Source: Rhopalosiphum padi (taxonomy: Eukaryota; Arthropoda; Insecta; Hemiptera; Aphididae). From it: 64,000 nt of DNA. Where the stretch lies: NCBI RefSeq assembly GCF_020882245.1, contig NC_083600.1:27652001-27716000 (forward strand), given 5' to 3'. Below are positions 15,001 to 30,500 of this stretch, piece after piece. The notes beneath the pieces are model-generated. The model was not told the DNA's origin, ran no database searches, and saw nothing but the letters and a program-made list of their open reading frames with translations. The translations under genes were made by a program, and so were the position numbers. Position 1 is the first letter of the stretch. Each line of letters starts with the position of its first letter.

Positions 15001-18000
15001 TATTCTTAACTACATATTTTACTTGTGGTGCATTACAGTGGACAATACACGAGAATTGGTTAACCTATAGCATAATATGCATACGATTTTTATAAATGTA
15101 TTTTCCGGAAACCTTTCAAATTTTTAGCAATAATTTCGAAACATCTCTATTTATATACTGTTATCGAATTAATTTATTGTTATGCTGTTGAAACAACTAT
15201 ATATATATATATATTATATATAATTCTCTTTTAGTCAGTAGTTGATATATCTATTATAAAATCAAAATTTAAATAATTCGACAATTTATAAAATCGTACA
15301 TAACACCGCACTATATTATATTAGGTTAGGTTAGGTTACAGTATGAATAACAGTAGGAGTATGTATAATTCTTACTTTTGATCTCTAATACAGTAGTAAT
15401 AACATATTGTCAGAAACCCAGAGACAATAAGATTATTCGTATCTATACGAACTAATAAAAATACTGGAAAAAATCGAATTTTAAATTAATAAATAGATAC
15501 CAATCACTCGTACTTCCTTAATATTCGTCTTATTCTTTAATAAATCGTAGCAAATATCTACGTTATAATAGTAAAGCATTTAGAACAATATTATGAAAAT
15601 AATTAATATTTATGCAATAGTATATAGTTATAGGTATTGATTGTATATAATTAATTTCCAAACCATTAATTGTAGACGTGTAGTAGCTTTCTCGTTCACC
15701 TCAGAATTAAATTTGTTGAAATAAATCTAAATACATGTTACTATTTAGATAATAAATTTAAAAAATACAAGAACATTTTAAATGTTAATACATTTTTAAA
15801 TAAATAGAATAGAAATAAATTAGCGATCCTTATCTAATTTAATACCAGTTTAGTACACTATATATAGTGTTATTTAGTATAATAATCAATATTTTATTTT
15901 ATTTATAAATTAAAATATGTTAATACGCACAATGTACATATATAAATATATTGAGGATTTATATATCATAAATAAATGAAAGAACAATTACCTAATCTAA
16001 TATATTTTTTCGTAATTTATTGACCTAAAACATAAATTATAATCGTTTTTTTAATACTTTTCTAATCTGATTTATAAATAGTGTTGAATAATGATTACAA
16101 TTACACCAAACATGATTATAGTTTACAACTCTGTGTACAAATTATACAGCAGCATGTATAGGTACTATGAAAAAATTATTAAAACGCCAATAAAATTATA
16201 AAAAGTAATTATGTACCTGCAAATGGATAATGTGGTTATTATATAGTTATTGCTTTTTACTTATTACATAGGTATAGACTATAGATACTATTAAAAATAG
16301 GTACTCTATAAAATGTTTATGTAACGAATTTTCTAAACTAAAAAGAAACTTAACACATGTTTTGTCCAAAAAAGGTTGTGGTTATCTGTCAACTGTCAAG
16401 ATATTTTATATCATCTTATCTATAGGTATAATAATCTTTTCACACATTTTTTTCGGAAGTAAATCGGAACAAGAAAATCTAAATGCACGATATTACTACT
16501 ATATAATATAGCAATGCATGTAGAGGGTATCTAATACCAAACAACGGCCTTTCTATACATATAGTAAACACATTTTTTTTTTCAAACACAGTTTACTTCC
16601 GCCGTTCTGTCAGTATGTATTATACACATAGACACATAGCTATATGTATATCCGTCCCGATTTACCGTCTGACCCGTTACAGTAGATATCCGCGTTAAAA
16701 GAATAATATAATATATTCGTACATAGAAAGTGAAATTAATTATTTGCAACCCGACAGATATAGACAGTACCTATACATTTTAGCAGTTCCAGTGTGTGTT
16801 TAGAATGTGATTACACTGATTACAATAAGAACTGTGGCGGCTGAACCGCAATGACGCGACCTTGGCACGTGCGCGGGAGAGACACAAACTGATCGAGCGA
16901 TTTCACGGTGGATGATTAACACGCTGTTATAATCTATATCAAAAGTAATAGTTATGTATGTATAACACATTTATATTTATAATGTATGTCGATTTACTGC
17001 AATGAAACCGAACGACGCGCTTTACTAGAATTTGCGCTTTTGGAGCGTGTAGCCTGTTGTAACGCTGTCGTTAACATTGTGCACCGGATATTATATTTAT
17101 ATCATTGATTTACTTGAGTTACTAAAATATTTTATCATTATAAATATATAATAATGTATAGGTACGTGCATAGCCCGTGGTAATCATACACTACGACTGT
17201 ACGAGTGGGTATATATAGGTACTGCAGTTTAGCCAGGTATACCAGAACCAGAACTATATGTACCCAAATTAAAAATCCTTTAAAGTTCCCTGGACTTTAT
17301 TAACATCCATACATTAACCCACATTATATACCTTCAATAACGACGGTTAGGTATATATACCGCGACGTTTGAATATCCGATTACATCTCTAGCATTTGCA
17401 GAAACCCAGATAAATTACACGTGGATGTAAACACTGCAGTAAACTGCAATAATTTGAATGACTATTTATATATACCTACAATCTACATAGATTAAACCTA
17501 ACCATTATTATAGTATTATTATATCAATATACTTAATGCCTATTGTAGATTACATGCAGTCTTAATATGTATAATATATTATTATCACATGGGTCTATGT
17601 GTCTATATATATATATGAACTATTATTATATAGGTACCTATAAGTACTTATATCAGTTGTGACTAGACTCATGCTGTTACATTTGTTGTGTATGCATTCA
17701 AAATCCTGCAGCAAATACAATAATAATATTTGTGTGAATAATATTGAATATCAGAATATATAATGTTGTAAACTGTTACTTTATGTGGTATTTATTTTAA
17801 TAAATGCTGCAGCTAGTGTGTACGTTTAAATGTGGTTCTCGTCGAAATTACGTTTGTAGGTTATTGGTGATTTATTTATTTTGTCACTTTGTTTTTCCAT
17901 TTGCCGCCTTTATACATAAATAATAATGCAACGTCAGTGTGTCTGTATAAGAATACGAAAACCAGATTCGTGTGCGTATTTGAAACGATCGTCGGTGAAT

Positions 18001-20614
18001 TATGCAACGCGCATTTTTAAAATGAAATTCGGTTTGGTATAGGTTATACGTATATAGCCTACATAATATATATCACGTCAAACTCATTAGACCCTGTCCG
18101 AATCTGACTTCCTGTACATGGAAACGTCTTCGTCGGTGTGTAAAATAAATGTTTTATGGTATTTATGCGTTATAATAGATGTATTATATATACATGTATA
18201 ATATAATATATATATTATATTTCGATTGGAAAAATATAGAAAAGGTATTATGGCGACCAATCACCATCATTATTATAGTCATTAGTCGTTATACATTATT
18301 ATAGCGATTTCGCTTGACATTTGGCCGACCATCATCATATATGTACCCTGAGTTTGCATGCTTTTAGGTACCTATATAACCTACCATACATACTATTACT
18401 TCCGCACTCGCGATATATTGATTGATGATGCGTACCTATATAACACTTTGGTTGCGTTCTGAAATATTTATAATTATTAAATGTATGCAGACTAAACGAA
18501 AGATATAATATATAAATATAATTTAATATAATTTCTACAAAATGTCATACCCATAATATAGGTGAGCATATGCATAAATAAGATACGCGAAAGAGTATAT
18601 AAATACATCTAACTTAACACTTATATTATATTTATATACTGTTTATTTATATTTATGATATTAATTATATTTAAAAAATGTATAAATTAGTATAAAATAT
18701 TTCACATGCCCTTGCGGATATATGTATATGTATACACTAAGAATTATGATACTGAAATATGACCGTGTGAAAATGAGAAAGGGGTCAGACGCGCGACAGT
18801 TTGAAATCAATATATATATAGTTGTCAACGTGCGTTAAAGTCTCCGAGCTGATACTATTTATGTGTAACTATACGATATTATTATATTATATACCGCATT
18901 GTTTACAAGAAAAAATGGCTTTAAAAGAATAATATTTTACCATTAACATATTATATTATACAGCCATATTGTAGCGTGAAACGTAATTTCAACAGAAAAT
19001 AATAAAATATTAATCAACGGCTGTAATAATAATCATTATATTATGTATAGTGTGCAGTATTTTATTATTATATTGTACTTATACATATATATCATACACC
19101 TATATATAATGAAGTGATTATGATATGATTACGTATTATATTTATAAATGGTATAGGTATATATAGAATAGAGTGTGGGTGGTTGAGAGTCGGATGATTG
19201 ATCGCTCGATAAGTGAATTATACCAAGGTCGGAAGGAAAGTTGTATTGAACTGCAACAAATAGTGAGACCAGTTGTGCGTATATGGGTCAAATCGGTGTT
19301 GGCCGCAGGAAATAAACATACAATATGTCTCTGTGTATATAATTGATTTAGCTTGAATAAGCTTATACAAGAGATATTTGAACATTTCACGAATATATAC
19401 CAGCACTGTCGTTTTCGTAGCTTAAGCTACTATTTGTATTTTTCGATTAATATTAACAAATATATAATAGGACGCAATTCATAGACAATAATATATAACA
19501 AGTATATTGTGTAAAATAATGTACCTAACTATAATTTATAGATATGAATCTATGATTATTTATAGTTACTACTTCCACGCGCCTGATATAATCCATGTGA
19601 ATAATTGTATAGTCTATACTCTATATATATACGCATTTTGAACAGTTGTTGTAATCGTTGCATGTTATCGAAAGAAAAGAGAATAATTTAGTGAATATAT
19701 ATTTATAAATAGGTACCTATATGATAATTATATACCCATTAAACTCACTATATATTAACTTAATATTTTGTAACGAATTGTTCTTTTAATAATATTACGT
19801 GTTTTTCTGGTCGATTAAGTTCAGACGAATATATAACAACGAAATTAACTCACAAAGTATGTGTATTATTTACCTAATATAGGAGCATTGGTTTAATCTT
19901 ATAGGAGCATCAATATATAGGGGTATATATACATATATATATATATGTAAGTGCCTATTCGTGCGTTAAACTTATCATGGTTTAAACATATTTTTAAAAA
20001 GCACTTATTTAACAGAGTAACGAGCTGTGATACGTATAGGTATGATCAGTATCGCTCGTGTAAAATATTTAATATAACGTATTTTGAGACCTGAATGTAT
20101 AGGCAAATATTATAAAGTATAAACCTTGCTGCAGCAACTATGTAGTCTATTATGTGCGCATGGTGATCAGTTCGGACGTTGATGGTCATTGATAATAATC
20201 GTGTTGAATATAATGTATATTATGTGTAATTTTTTAGCTTATAGTTTTCTTAACGGACACGTGAAATTAATGTAGGACACCTGAACTATATCATAAAATA
20301 TACGCTGTAACTGCATGTGCTCAGCGGTGACCATCGCCGTGGGCGTTAATTATCTCGTAAAATAATAATGATATTTTATATACACAAATATTATTGTAAT
20401 ATGCATATATGGAGGAGGTTTGTTCGCTCGGCACGTTTGTCATTGTGGAAAACCGCCTGCAAAAACAATGCGGCGGCGACACGTCGTCAAATATCGGTCG
20501 GGGCGACGACTCCGAAGGTCGTGTGCGACCTCGACGATTAACCCATTGTCGCGTGCGCTTTCGTCGTCGTCGCGAGACCGATATCGCACCGGTCTCGCGT
20601 GGCCTAGTATAATG

Positions 20615-20651
<37 letters not shown>

Positions 20652-21499
20652 CAACATGACAACCTACCTACTGATATTATTATTACATATTATACGCAAT
20701 AATAAGTATATTGAAAACGTTCGCGTCATTGCAGATGGCGACCGCCGGATCAGGGTTATTCGAAGGGGTTGAGCGGGCACGCGCTCGTTTAAATTATACT
20801 GTTGTCGTTGTTGTTGGATTTTTTAGTTTTTACGTTTAGCGGCCGCTTAAAAACTACTAATTGATCACGTATCTGGGTCAGATTTAATAATAATATTAAT
20901 AATATTATTATTAACATTATATAAGTGTAGTATATACTGCAATAACGCTTCGAGATAAGAGAGACATACAGAATTGGTTTGCCGTCACACGGCGCATCTT
21001 ACAGTAGGTACATATATACTATATATAGGTACATATATTATATGTAGTGCGCGCCCGGTGCAATATATAGATGTAGACACGATATTATATTATATATTTA
21101 TACGCAGAAATTATGCATTTATAACATACGCGTTATACACACGCTGACGGTGTCATAATAATATAATAATATATACAAAATACTATATTATTATATGCGT
21201 GTATATTATAACAGGCACGATGGTGGGTATAATAATAAGCGGGTAACAAGCCCGGCATAGGTATACATATTTACGTCATGCATTATAATATATATATTAT
21301 ATTATGTATTTACCCGGGCGCGCAGGCAGCAGGTATATATATATAGTTGATGTGTATAATGTATAAATATGTTTAATATTAATCTTTGGCAAGGTGAACC
21401 GCGTCTCGAGGGGCGGGTGTATACGTGTTCGCGTATTTTATAACATTATTATAGGTACCTACTTATTACCTATTGCACTACACATCTATGTATACATAT

Positions 21500-21555
<56 letters not shown>

Positions 21556-24500
21556 TATATGCCAGATACGTCTACTCGTAATACGCGCGCGCGACCGGTA
21601 TCCTATTTAGGTATACTGGTCGTCAAAACACGTATATGTATATAGGTATCCGACATAATAATAATAACGTACGTTTTTATTATTAAATACGTATATAATA
21701 CGTTTGATTATATATATATATATATATGTATGTAGGTACAATCATTTTAACACTGTATATCTATGTGTATTAGAATATATTATGTTGATTGAGGATTGCT
21801 ATATGTGCGTGCGAGTTTGTGATCGGTGATCGGCATTCGGCACGGACGCGCGTCGCGGTCGCTTATTATAATATATGAATATACCTAGTATAGTATATGT
21901 ACCTTTTAGTGCCTATATAATTATTATTCGCTCGTGAGATGTGTATATGTGTTGTGAATACCGTATAATGTGTCTGTATCAAATCTTTTAATAGTTAAAC
22001 GCGCTACACTCAATTTTTGTGATGTTTTCGAAAAATATTTTTATGCGTCACGTCACCTATAGGAGGTATACTAAACGAGAGGAATCGTAAACATTTTTGT
22101 TGAGTTTTTTTTTTAAGTTTAAAACCTACAAACCTTATTATTTAATATTAGGAGTGAAATCAATGTTAGTACATCGTCCATAGGAAATATTGAAATCAAA
22201 TTGAAGTAAACCAGCATCGACTTGACAGTTCATTGTACCTACGGACAATTTCTATATTATCAGCAAACAATAGTTTAATGAAATTTTGAAACGTTATGTC
22301 ATAATACAGATAAGGAATAATATTAGTGGTACCTAAATCCTTGAGGATGTTTTCTTAATTTCTTACTCGTTTAAAGTCGGCTATAATACGTACAGCTATT
22401 ATATACACAACACAATATTAATTTTTTTTTTAAATACTTCTCGACTGATCGGAGGATAACGTTATCGTAATAATAATAACAACGGTCGAAACAATAACGA
22501 TGTGGCAATATTATATTATAATATATAATATACCTATATAAATATATTGTATATAGCCACATAGATCTGTTATACGTCTACATAGAATATATTTACAAGT
22601 TGTAGGACTGTATAGGTATATACCTAGGTATTATGCGTGGGCCACTGCCGCGGTTCATTCCGCTGTCTGCGTGCAGTCGAGGTTAAGCGATTAGCAGCAT
22701 TCTTGAAATGCTCAGCCGAGTGTTATTTCCCATCGGTGCAGCGGTGGTGTCGCACGCGCGCGGTCGCTTTACAACGCGAACGCGGATTTCTTTGGTTTTC
22801 GACACGGTCGATTTACCGCCGTCAAACACTCGCATAATAATAATATAATATTAACTTAAAGCCCAACAGTCGCTTTGCCGATTCCGCAACGTTTGCCGCA
22901 GACTAATATTAATAATTACAATTTGGGACTTGAGTTTTGGGTTTATCTATTTTATATGACTAAATACTTTATTTTACAATTTTTGTAAACGCGGTAGACT
23001 ATAGTGCCGTTAATAATTGTGTGTAGGCATGTAACAGTCGCATTTATGTGACTATAAAATAAGTAGGTATTGTATAAATATTAAATGTATTTATCAAACG
23101 ATCAATGCGCATTATAAATACCTATAACACCTAAATAGGACATTAAAGAAAACAAAAATTCCCAGACCGGCGTACCGGACGAACGAAACATACAAAACAC
23201 CTTTAATTTCTTAAAACTTTCAAAAATATACAACTTAATCAATCTAACCTATATACTAGTATCCTAATTGTTTTTTCTTTTATTAATTTGTATTAGATAC
23301 TATTCGTAATAAACCAATAATTTTTGTATTTGTGGCCTTAAAAATTTAAAAAACAAATAAATATTAAACTATTTTAGAAAGATAAAAAGATTTATACTAA
23401 TGCTTTTTAGTTTTTAGTAATAAAGAAACGTGTTTCATGTTTTGGAAATAAAAAATATATAGGTGAACTTGTATTGATTATAAAATAGACTAAACGGTAT
23501 TGTTATTGAATAAAGTCTCTATACTTTTAGAAAGTTTAAGTGTTTACTTGGTAATATCTATTTTTAAGGTATTATAATTGCCCCGAAGACTGTTATATAC
23601 TATTATTACTTGTATTTATTATATAAAATATATTAGGTTAATTGTTCATTTATCTGTTCCGAACGAATATTTAATTAGTCTATACGCTCGTAATCTTGTA
23701 AACAATAGTTACAATTTTATTTAATGTGGCCCGAGGCAATTTAAATTTGTTTATGTCTCCTTTAGAATGTAATATGTATACTTGTTATAGGCAATTTATT
23801 ACATAGTATTTTCAATCATCGCGAGTTGTTTTAATATGTTAAGTTTAAACGTTAAACGTTTAAAACAACGTAATTAGTAATTAATGATTACAAATATATT
23901 TAATGTTTTACAAAAGAGAAGAGTGATTAACATTTGATTTTTTGCTGCACTCTTGTTTAGTGTAAATTCTATATATTATATTACAATACATAATACTCAT
24001 AAAAAAATAAAAATAAATATTAATGACGAATATTTACAAAAATATGTTATGTTTTTATTATTGATTTCAATTATTTAAAACTCTATAGATACATCAGAAT
24101 ATTAGATTAATATTTTGAGAGAAAATATTATTTTTTGACAAATGTAATTCTTTAGATTTAAATATAATTATTTTTTAACTATAAATTTAGTTTATATAAT
24201 ATTGTACATATATTAATATGCTATTGTATTTTGAAATTGTTTCTGTGCATTGTACAAAATACATAATAGTAGTTCCGATTTAATAATTTTTCGGATACAT
24301 TCATAAAACCAGACATTTAGAATTAAATATTAATATAAATTCAAAAACTGCTGGTGATAATCTACAAGTAGTTCTTTGTGAAAATGCCAAATCTTCATTA
24401 TTGAAATAATAAATGATGTACTATATTAGTGTTGGCAGTTAGTAAACTGACAGTGCAGATTTCACGACGCACAGATCTTGGGGCCATTAAAAATCGGAAT

Positions 24501-27500
24501 CCTTGGAAATTAACAGTTAACACAATAACACATTGTACAGCAATATAATATACCTACATATATTTATATGATAAAGTATTATTTGTGAACATTATTTTCA
24601 TCAAATTACATTTATTATAAGTAAAAGCACGAAGACCGCAGGGACTGTTTTGCAACTCCGCGAGTAGAAAACAAGTGGCCGTAAACCATATGTTACACGT
24701 ACACTATCGAACCATCACGAAATATGTCTAAACGCTCCGGTGTGTCAATATTTACGGACTTGATATTATTTTCGTTTCACTCGAAAGTTCAATAATTGTG
24801 AAATTCTAAAAATAAATAATGATACGTAAGTATATATTTTATGTACCTAATTGGTTTTAATTCTTTTAATAAAATAATTTTACAAAGGTTCTCCGATTGT
24901 GTCATTTGTTTTGAATGTGATCTCACATTTGACTAACGAAAATAGATAAGTACACGAATATTCAAAGAAAATAATAGAGTTCGAAATCATTATCGACAAT
25001 TTTTAATCGCCCATGTTTAATGACAACTGTTTAACTGCGTAACAGCGTAGCCGCGCACAGGTAGGTATCTATTAATACGCGACATTTTAAAAATAAAATC
25101 GATTTTCTCTTTGGCAAAGACATAGCTTACCTATATTTAATATTGTTAACTCAGCGAAGCGTAATAATAATTAAAAATCGTACATGTTGACACACACAGG
25201 AAGGCGATTTTAGCCAGCGGACGTTTGTTATATACATGGGTCGGTAACTGTAATATACATATATATTATATACGGTTGTAATAACAAATGGATCGTGGGA
25301 CGAAATACTAATTATTGGACGCATGAAATTGAAATAATAATAAAAAAAAAAACCTGAGCTTAATGGTTTGAATTCACGACGCGGTTTGGCAAAGAAGTCA
25401 CGTGGTGAAAGCGCGCGCTCTGAAGTCTTGTGTGTGAGCCCGTCCGTCCATCTGTCCGTCTACGTCTTTGGTCTATGTGTATGTGTACTATCGGGTTTCT
25501 CATCGGTTATGTAAAGCGAACGTCTCGTGATCCGTTTTCAACAATTATATTATTAATACGACGCAATTATTATGGCGAACCACTCGAAAACTCCGTCTCT
25601 TACATACGTAGGTACCTAAATTATTATTATTTATTATTATAACTGCTCGCTTTGATTGTCTTCGACCGTAATCCTTTGTATATCATTTTATAATAGCGAC
25701 TTCGTTTTTTAAAGGTATCCTCCGCGCCACATTGTCATATGGATTTGATTCGATTTAACCATCGAAACTGTTTTAATAATAATTGTAATAATATATATAT
25801 ATATATATTATATTGTTATGCACTTAAAACAATATAAACGTACACGCGTGTTGTGAATGTGTTTCCATCATCGTCGTACGGTTGAGCTGAGTGATGGTGT
25901 GCGCCGATGCATCACGTTATTACGTAACAATTGGTTCAATCTCGTGCTCACGGACTAAGCATACATCACGGGACAGGGGTCATAGTTATGAATATTTTAA
26001 CAAATATTCTTAGAATTTCCACTAATCGTAACTAATTTATTATTGGCCGTGTAAAATTAATCTTTGAATCATACATTTTGATCGTATAGGTACACCATAA
26101 ATACATATACCGCACTATCGTTTGAATTTGAAATAAACGCAATTCGCAGAAGATTAATATGTACGCAGAAGATGTGTTAAAAATAATAGGGTTGCGAAAT
26201 ATCATAACTTTTCAAGATTATTATACGTTTGCTAAAAACAACAATATTATTTTAATAAATATTTCACATTTCAGTCATTTCGAGACTTATCTATTATACA
26301 CCGACGAGATATTAAAAAATAAAAAAATCATATATTATTCACCAGATTGATCTATATCTTCAAATAATTAAATTAAAATAAATTTCTTAAATTATTTACA
26401 TACGTACATACACGCGCGTCAGACACACACATATACTTACATGGTCATTAGATATTTAATTTTGATTTAAAAGATAGCAGGTACCTACTAAATGTACGTT
26501 CACTGTTCAGTTTATTTAAATTAAGTTTCTCTAAACAATGCACGTTTGAATAAAATTTTCTACAGAGAAAAGATGTTACTTATACCTTACATAACGTTTT
26601 TATAGATCTACAGATATAGATGATCTATATTCGGAATTAGTCTTAAAATATTCAAATTTTATTTTCATTAATTTCTATAGTACAAAAACAATTCCATAAT
26701 CATTTTAAAGTTGTATACATAATACATAAATGTGTTTATTTGAATTATAGAAAGACTACTTTGTCTTGTATGATAATTATTTTTATTGCTGATGAATTAA
26801 CAAATTGATTTAGACGATGAATGTGTTAAAGCTATTTAAATTATTTTAATCAAACAATAGTTTCAAACATCTAAGTTACTACCAATTAGTTTATATAAAA
26901 ATCATTTCCTATATATTTATATTTAGTGGCTTAACTTATTCAATCGAAATTTTATTCGGGCTTTATAAACTACACATAGATAATATAATTCATATGATAA
27001 ATTAATTATCTAAATACTTATCAACATTTTGATATATTTTTTTTATTTAGAAGAATTGTACAGGGTTATTATAATGCTTTCTACTTTTTAAATTTTCTAA
27101 GTAACACAATCCAATATTTTTGTATAAATTGTGATAATGCGACAAATATTTAAATATGTATATAGGCTTAATTCAGGGGGAGTTAAAGCAACCTTTTAAA
27201 AAAAACATCTTTAAAGCTCCTTCAAAGGTTAGGTTATCAACTAGATTGCTCATAAATGTTAATATATTTATGATGTATACTCGTAGTTATCCAATTTAAT
27301 TATCCGTGTAGTGGAGTTAAACATCTCTGCATCCTCTTTACCAACTTGATTATCTCAGTTGCACCTATACACGCGAAATGAGAATATGCGTGACTTCTCG
27401 AAAGGTTTTGCGCCGTCCTTGGCATTCGTTTGTCGATCCCAAAACCAATTAACGCATGTACGTCTATTATTGTGTAATAGCAGTGATACCCTTTTGATAT

Positions 27501-30500
27501 TTTTCACGCACACGGTATAGATTGCTGTTTTAAATTAGTGGAATACAATGACTGCGTATATAATATTATACTAAAAATGCGGTAGGTCCCCGGCAAAAGA
27601 TATAGAATATCGTTTTTGAATGACAGTGCAACAAACGTCACATCGGCATCATGCGCACTCTTCGTCGCCGTAGTCGTCACCGTCGTCTATACACCATTTC
27701 GATTTATATTATTGTAACTATCTACCTATTCAATTTGTCATTGATATTATAGCAATGCTATTTTTTTTTCATCTTCTTATGAGTCTTTTTTTCTTTTTAA
27801 TCATAACACAGGCGATGTAGCGATTTCCATTACCGTCAATACAAGTTGCATTCTGACGGCTATAACATAATATTGTATACATATATATATATATATATAC
27901 GACATAATATGTACGTATAAGTATTTATTATACGTCCTAGACTCAGTTTGACACATGTTCTCGCCTTTTATATTATTATTCATTGTAGTTTATCGTAATA
28001 TATATATATATATAGAATATACATTCATATACACGCGTGTCAGCCGATTGGACATCATCACGCGTGTGCCGATAGACACAATAGTCGATAGAATAGTCAT
28101 TAGTCACAATAATAATAATAATAATATAACGATTGACGAGCGATGGCGAATTAGACCGTGTGAAAACGCACCAATAATCGGCTTTTAATTATCGCTGATC
28201 GTCGCTCTGCACTTCGACAATCGCGTTGTGCTGTTTATAATATATAGTGTAATAATAAAAATATGTAGTACACCGCCATCGAATTGTTAAAACGTACCGT
28301 CTACTACAATATTATTCGTATAATATCAATTCACACACACAACAAGTAATATCATTGAGTATATTGTAATATAATCCACTCAATGGTAAATATGTATATT
28401 GTGTGCTCATTGTTTGAGGACGCGAACTGACGACGCCGCCGCCTTAGTCGTGGAAGTGATAATAATAATATATAATACAAGTATTGGCGTATGGAAGTAG
28501 CTGCCGTGTATTACAATAATACCTCATGTATCATAATATTATACAGGTAGTGGATACAGTACTACTACTGCAGTCGTATATTGTAGTGGATATTCTAGTA
28601 TATAATATATATATATGTTGTGTAGTACAAACGAATAATACACCTACATATATATCTGTGCCAGCTACCTTTTGGCCTAGATATAGGAGAACCGACGATA
28701 GGTCATAATACATACGAATTAATCATTGTGTATTGAGTTATAATTTTTTCACGATATTTGAAATATTTTCAATAATCAAAAAACAATTCAAGTCCGATTT
28801 AAAAATATTATTCAGATCACGTTATATCCATAAGTTGGGTTACATCACCGTTAGTTTTGATGATTTTTTTTTCCATGGATTAAACGGAACATTAATATTA
28901 TTTTCCATAAATTAAAATATTTAAAAGCGAATAATTTGATTACGTTAGCACGTACAACAAAACCCATGTTATAATTTATTTGAGTACTTATACGGTATTT
29001 CCTCATATAATTATTGTAAGTATTAGAAGTATTACGTAAAAATTATGATTTTAATTTCCCACCAATTATAATTTATTATCTACCAACCGACAAATTATTT
29101 CATTATTATTTGTTACACCACTACGTAATCCGAACATGGTCAGGTATTTCTATAATGGTATTAATGTTTACAGAATTTATAAATTGTTTTTCATTGAATA
29201 ATAGTTTATATTTTTTAGAATATTTTTTGTGAAATAATTGTTTTTATTGATATTACTAGTTCGTAAACCGTACACCATTAACTTGCGGTACGATTTTTAA
29301 ATAAAAACTCGTTTGTTTAAAAAAACTACCACGTTACGTCTTGTGTATTCACACCGGCTATATAGGACACTAATATATTGTTAAGTAATAGGTCAAAAAT
29401 CATTCACTGAAATGTGTTAAAATATGTTAACACAATATAATACATAAATGAAATATGTCAAAGTAGCACATTACTAATACAGTAATACTAGTAAGGCTAA
29501 TAATAGTTAATACTAGTATAATTAAAAATGTTATTCTAAAAAATAATTAATAAACAACGCTCAATTGTCGATATAATATTAGTCACAGTTATTTAAGCAA
29601 TATAGTTCATTGAACAGTTACTAGAGCTTATTTCTAATTGTTAAGGTATATTTATCATTTCATTGTATCGAAGCATTTCAAAGATATTGTTATACATGAA
29701 TAAAGGGAAATTTAATTGATATTTTAATGACAAGACATATTAATCATTTTTATTTGTTAATAATTGTAGACATGTTACATTTGTCTATCAATCATTTATA
29801 CTAAGAATATATAAATGTAATACTATATTTACCTGCAGTTAGTTTAAGTGGTACTGTACCTACAGCATTGTAGTGATAAGGCAATATTATGCATTTTATT
29901 ATAATGAAAATTAAACGAAATATGGGTGTAACCTGTCAAGTCGATTATCGAGTACTTATATAATGTAACATTTTGATCAGAATAATATTTTTTGAACGGG
30001 CCTTTTATAAGTGTAATGTTAAATAATTTATTGAAATTAAACTTTCGTGTTCGGGAATCAAATATAAACTTTGTGAATATCCCGTGAAATAAATGAAATG
30101 GATGTGTTAATAATATTGGATAAATCATTCATGTTTTTCTATTGGTGCAATTGGTGCATCAGGCGATATAATAATATTAATATAAATAAATAAAATAAAT
30201 AGTTGTTAGCAAAAATAGTAATTCATTACCTACTCATAATATAGTTTTTACGAAAAAAAGAATATTTGTTGCATAATATATTTGTAATACTAATTGTATG
30301 TGGTTAATATAAATTTATTATTTTTAAATAATCGTATTAAAGTATGGATTTTCTTTGTGTTTTATCATTAAAATTTATTATAAATACTTTATGTTTAATT
30401 AGTTAACATTTAATATATTTAAATTAGGTTATGGAGCAGCATATAGCTTTAAATTATTAGAGTCCATGACTATGTATGCCTAATGAGTACCTATATACGA

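Larger units (their letters stand above)
20320..22900. other. CpG-rich mosaic with microsatellites in intron 1
   Basis: CpG-dense islands lie at 20320-20610, 20720-20860, 21800-21870 and 22630-22900. Open frames of 63-113 codons overlap on both strands (for example 20409-20662), as expected when CpG-rich DNA lacks stop triplets. None has splice or domain support. The rest is TA/TAA repeat. Confidence 0.4.

Noticed and set aside
20321..20662. 113-codon minus-strand frame with overlapping plus-strand frames of 67 and 79 codons
   Set aside because: Poly-Tyr start comes from the TAA array and the rest from CpG-rich DNA depleted in stop triplets. Openness in three frames at once argues against coding.
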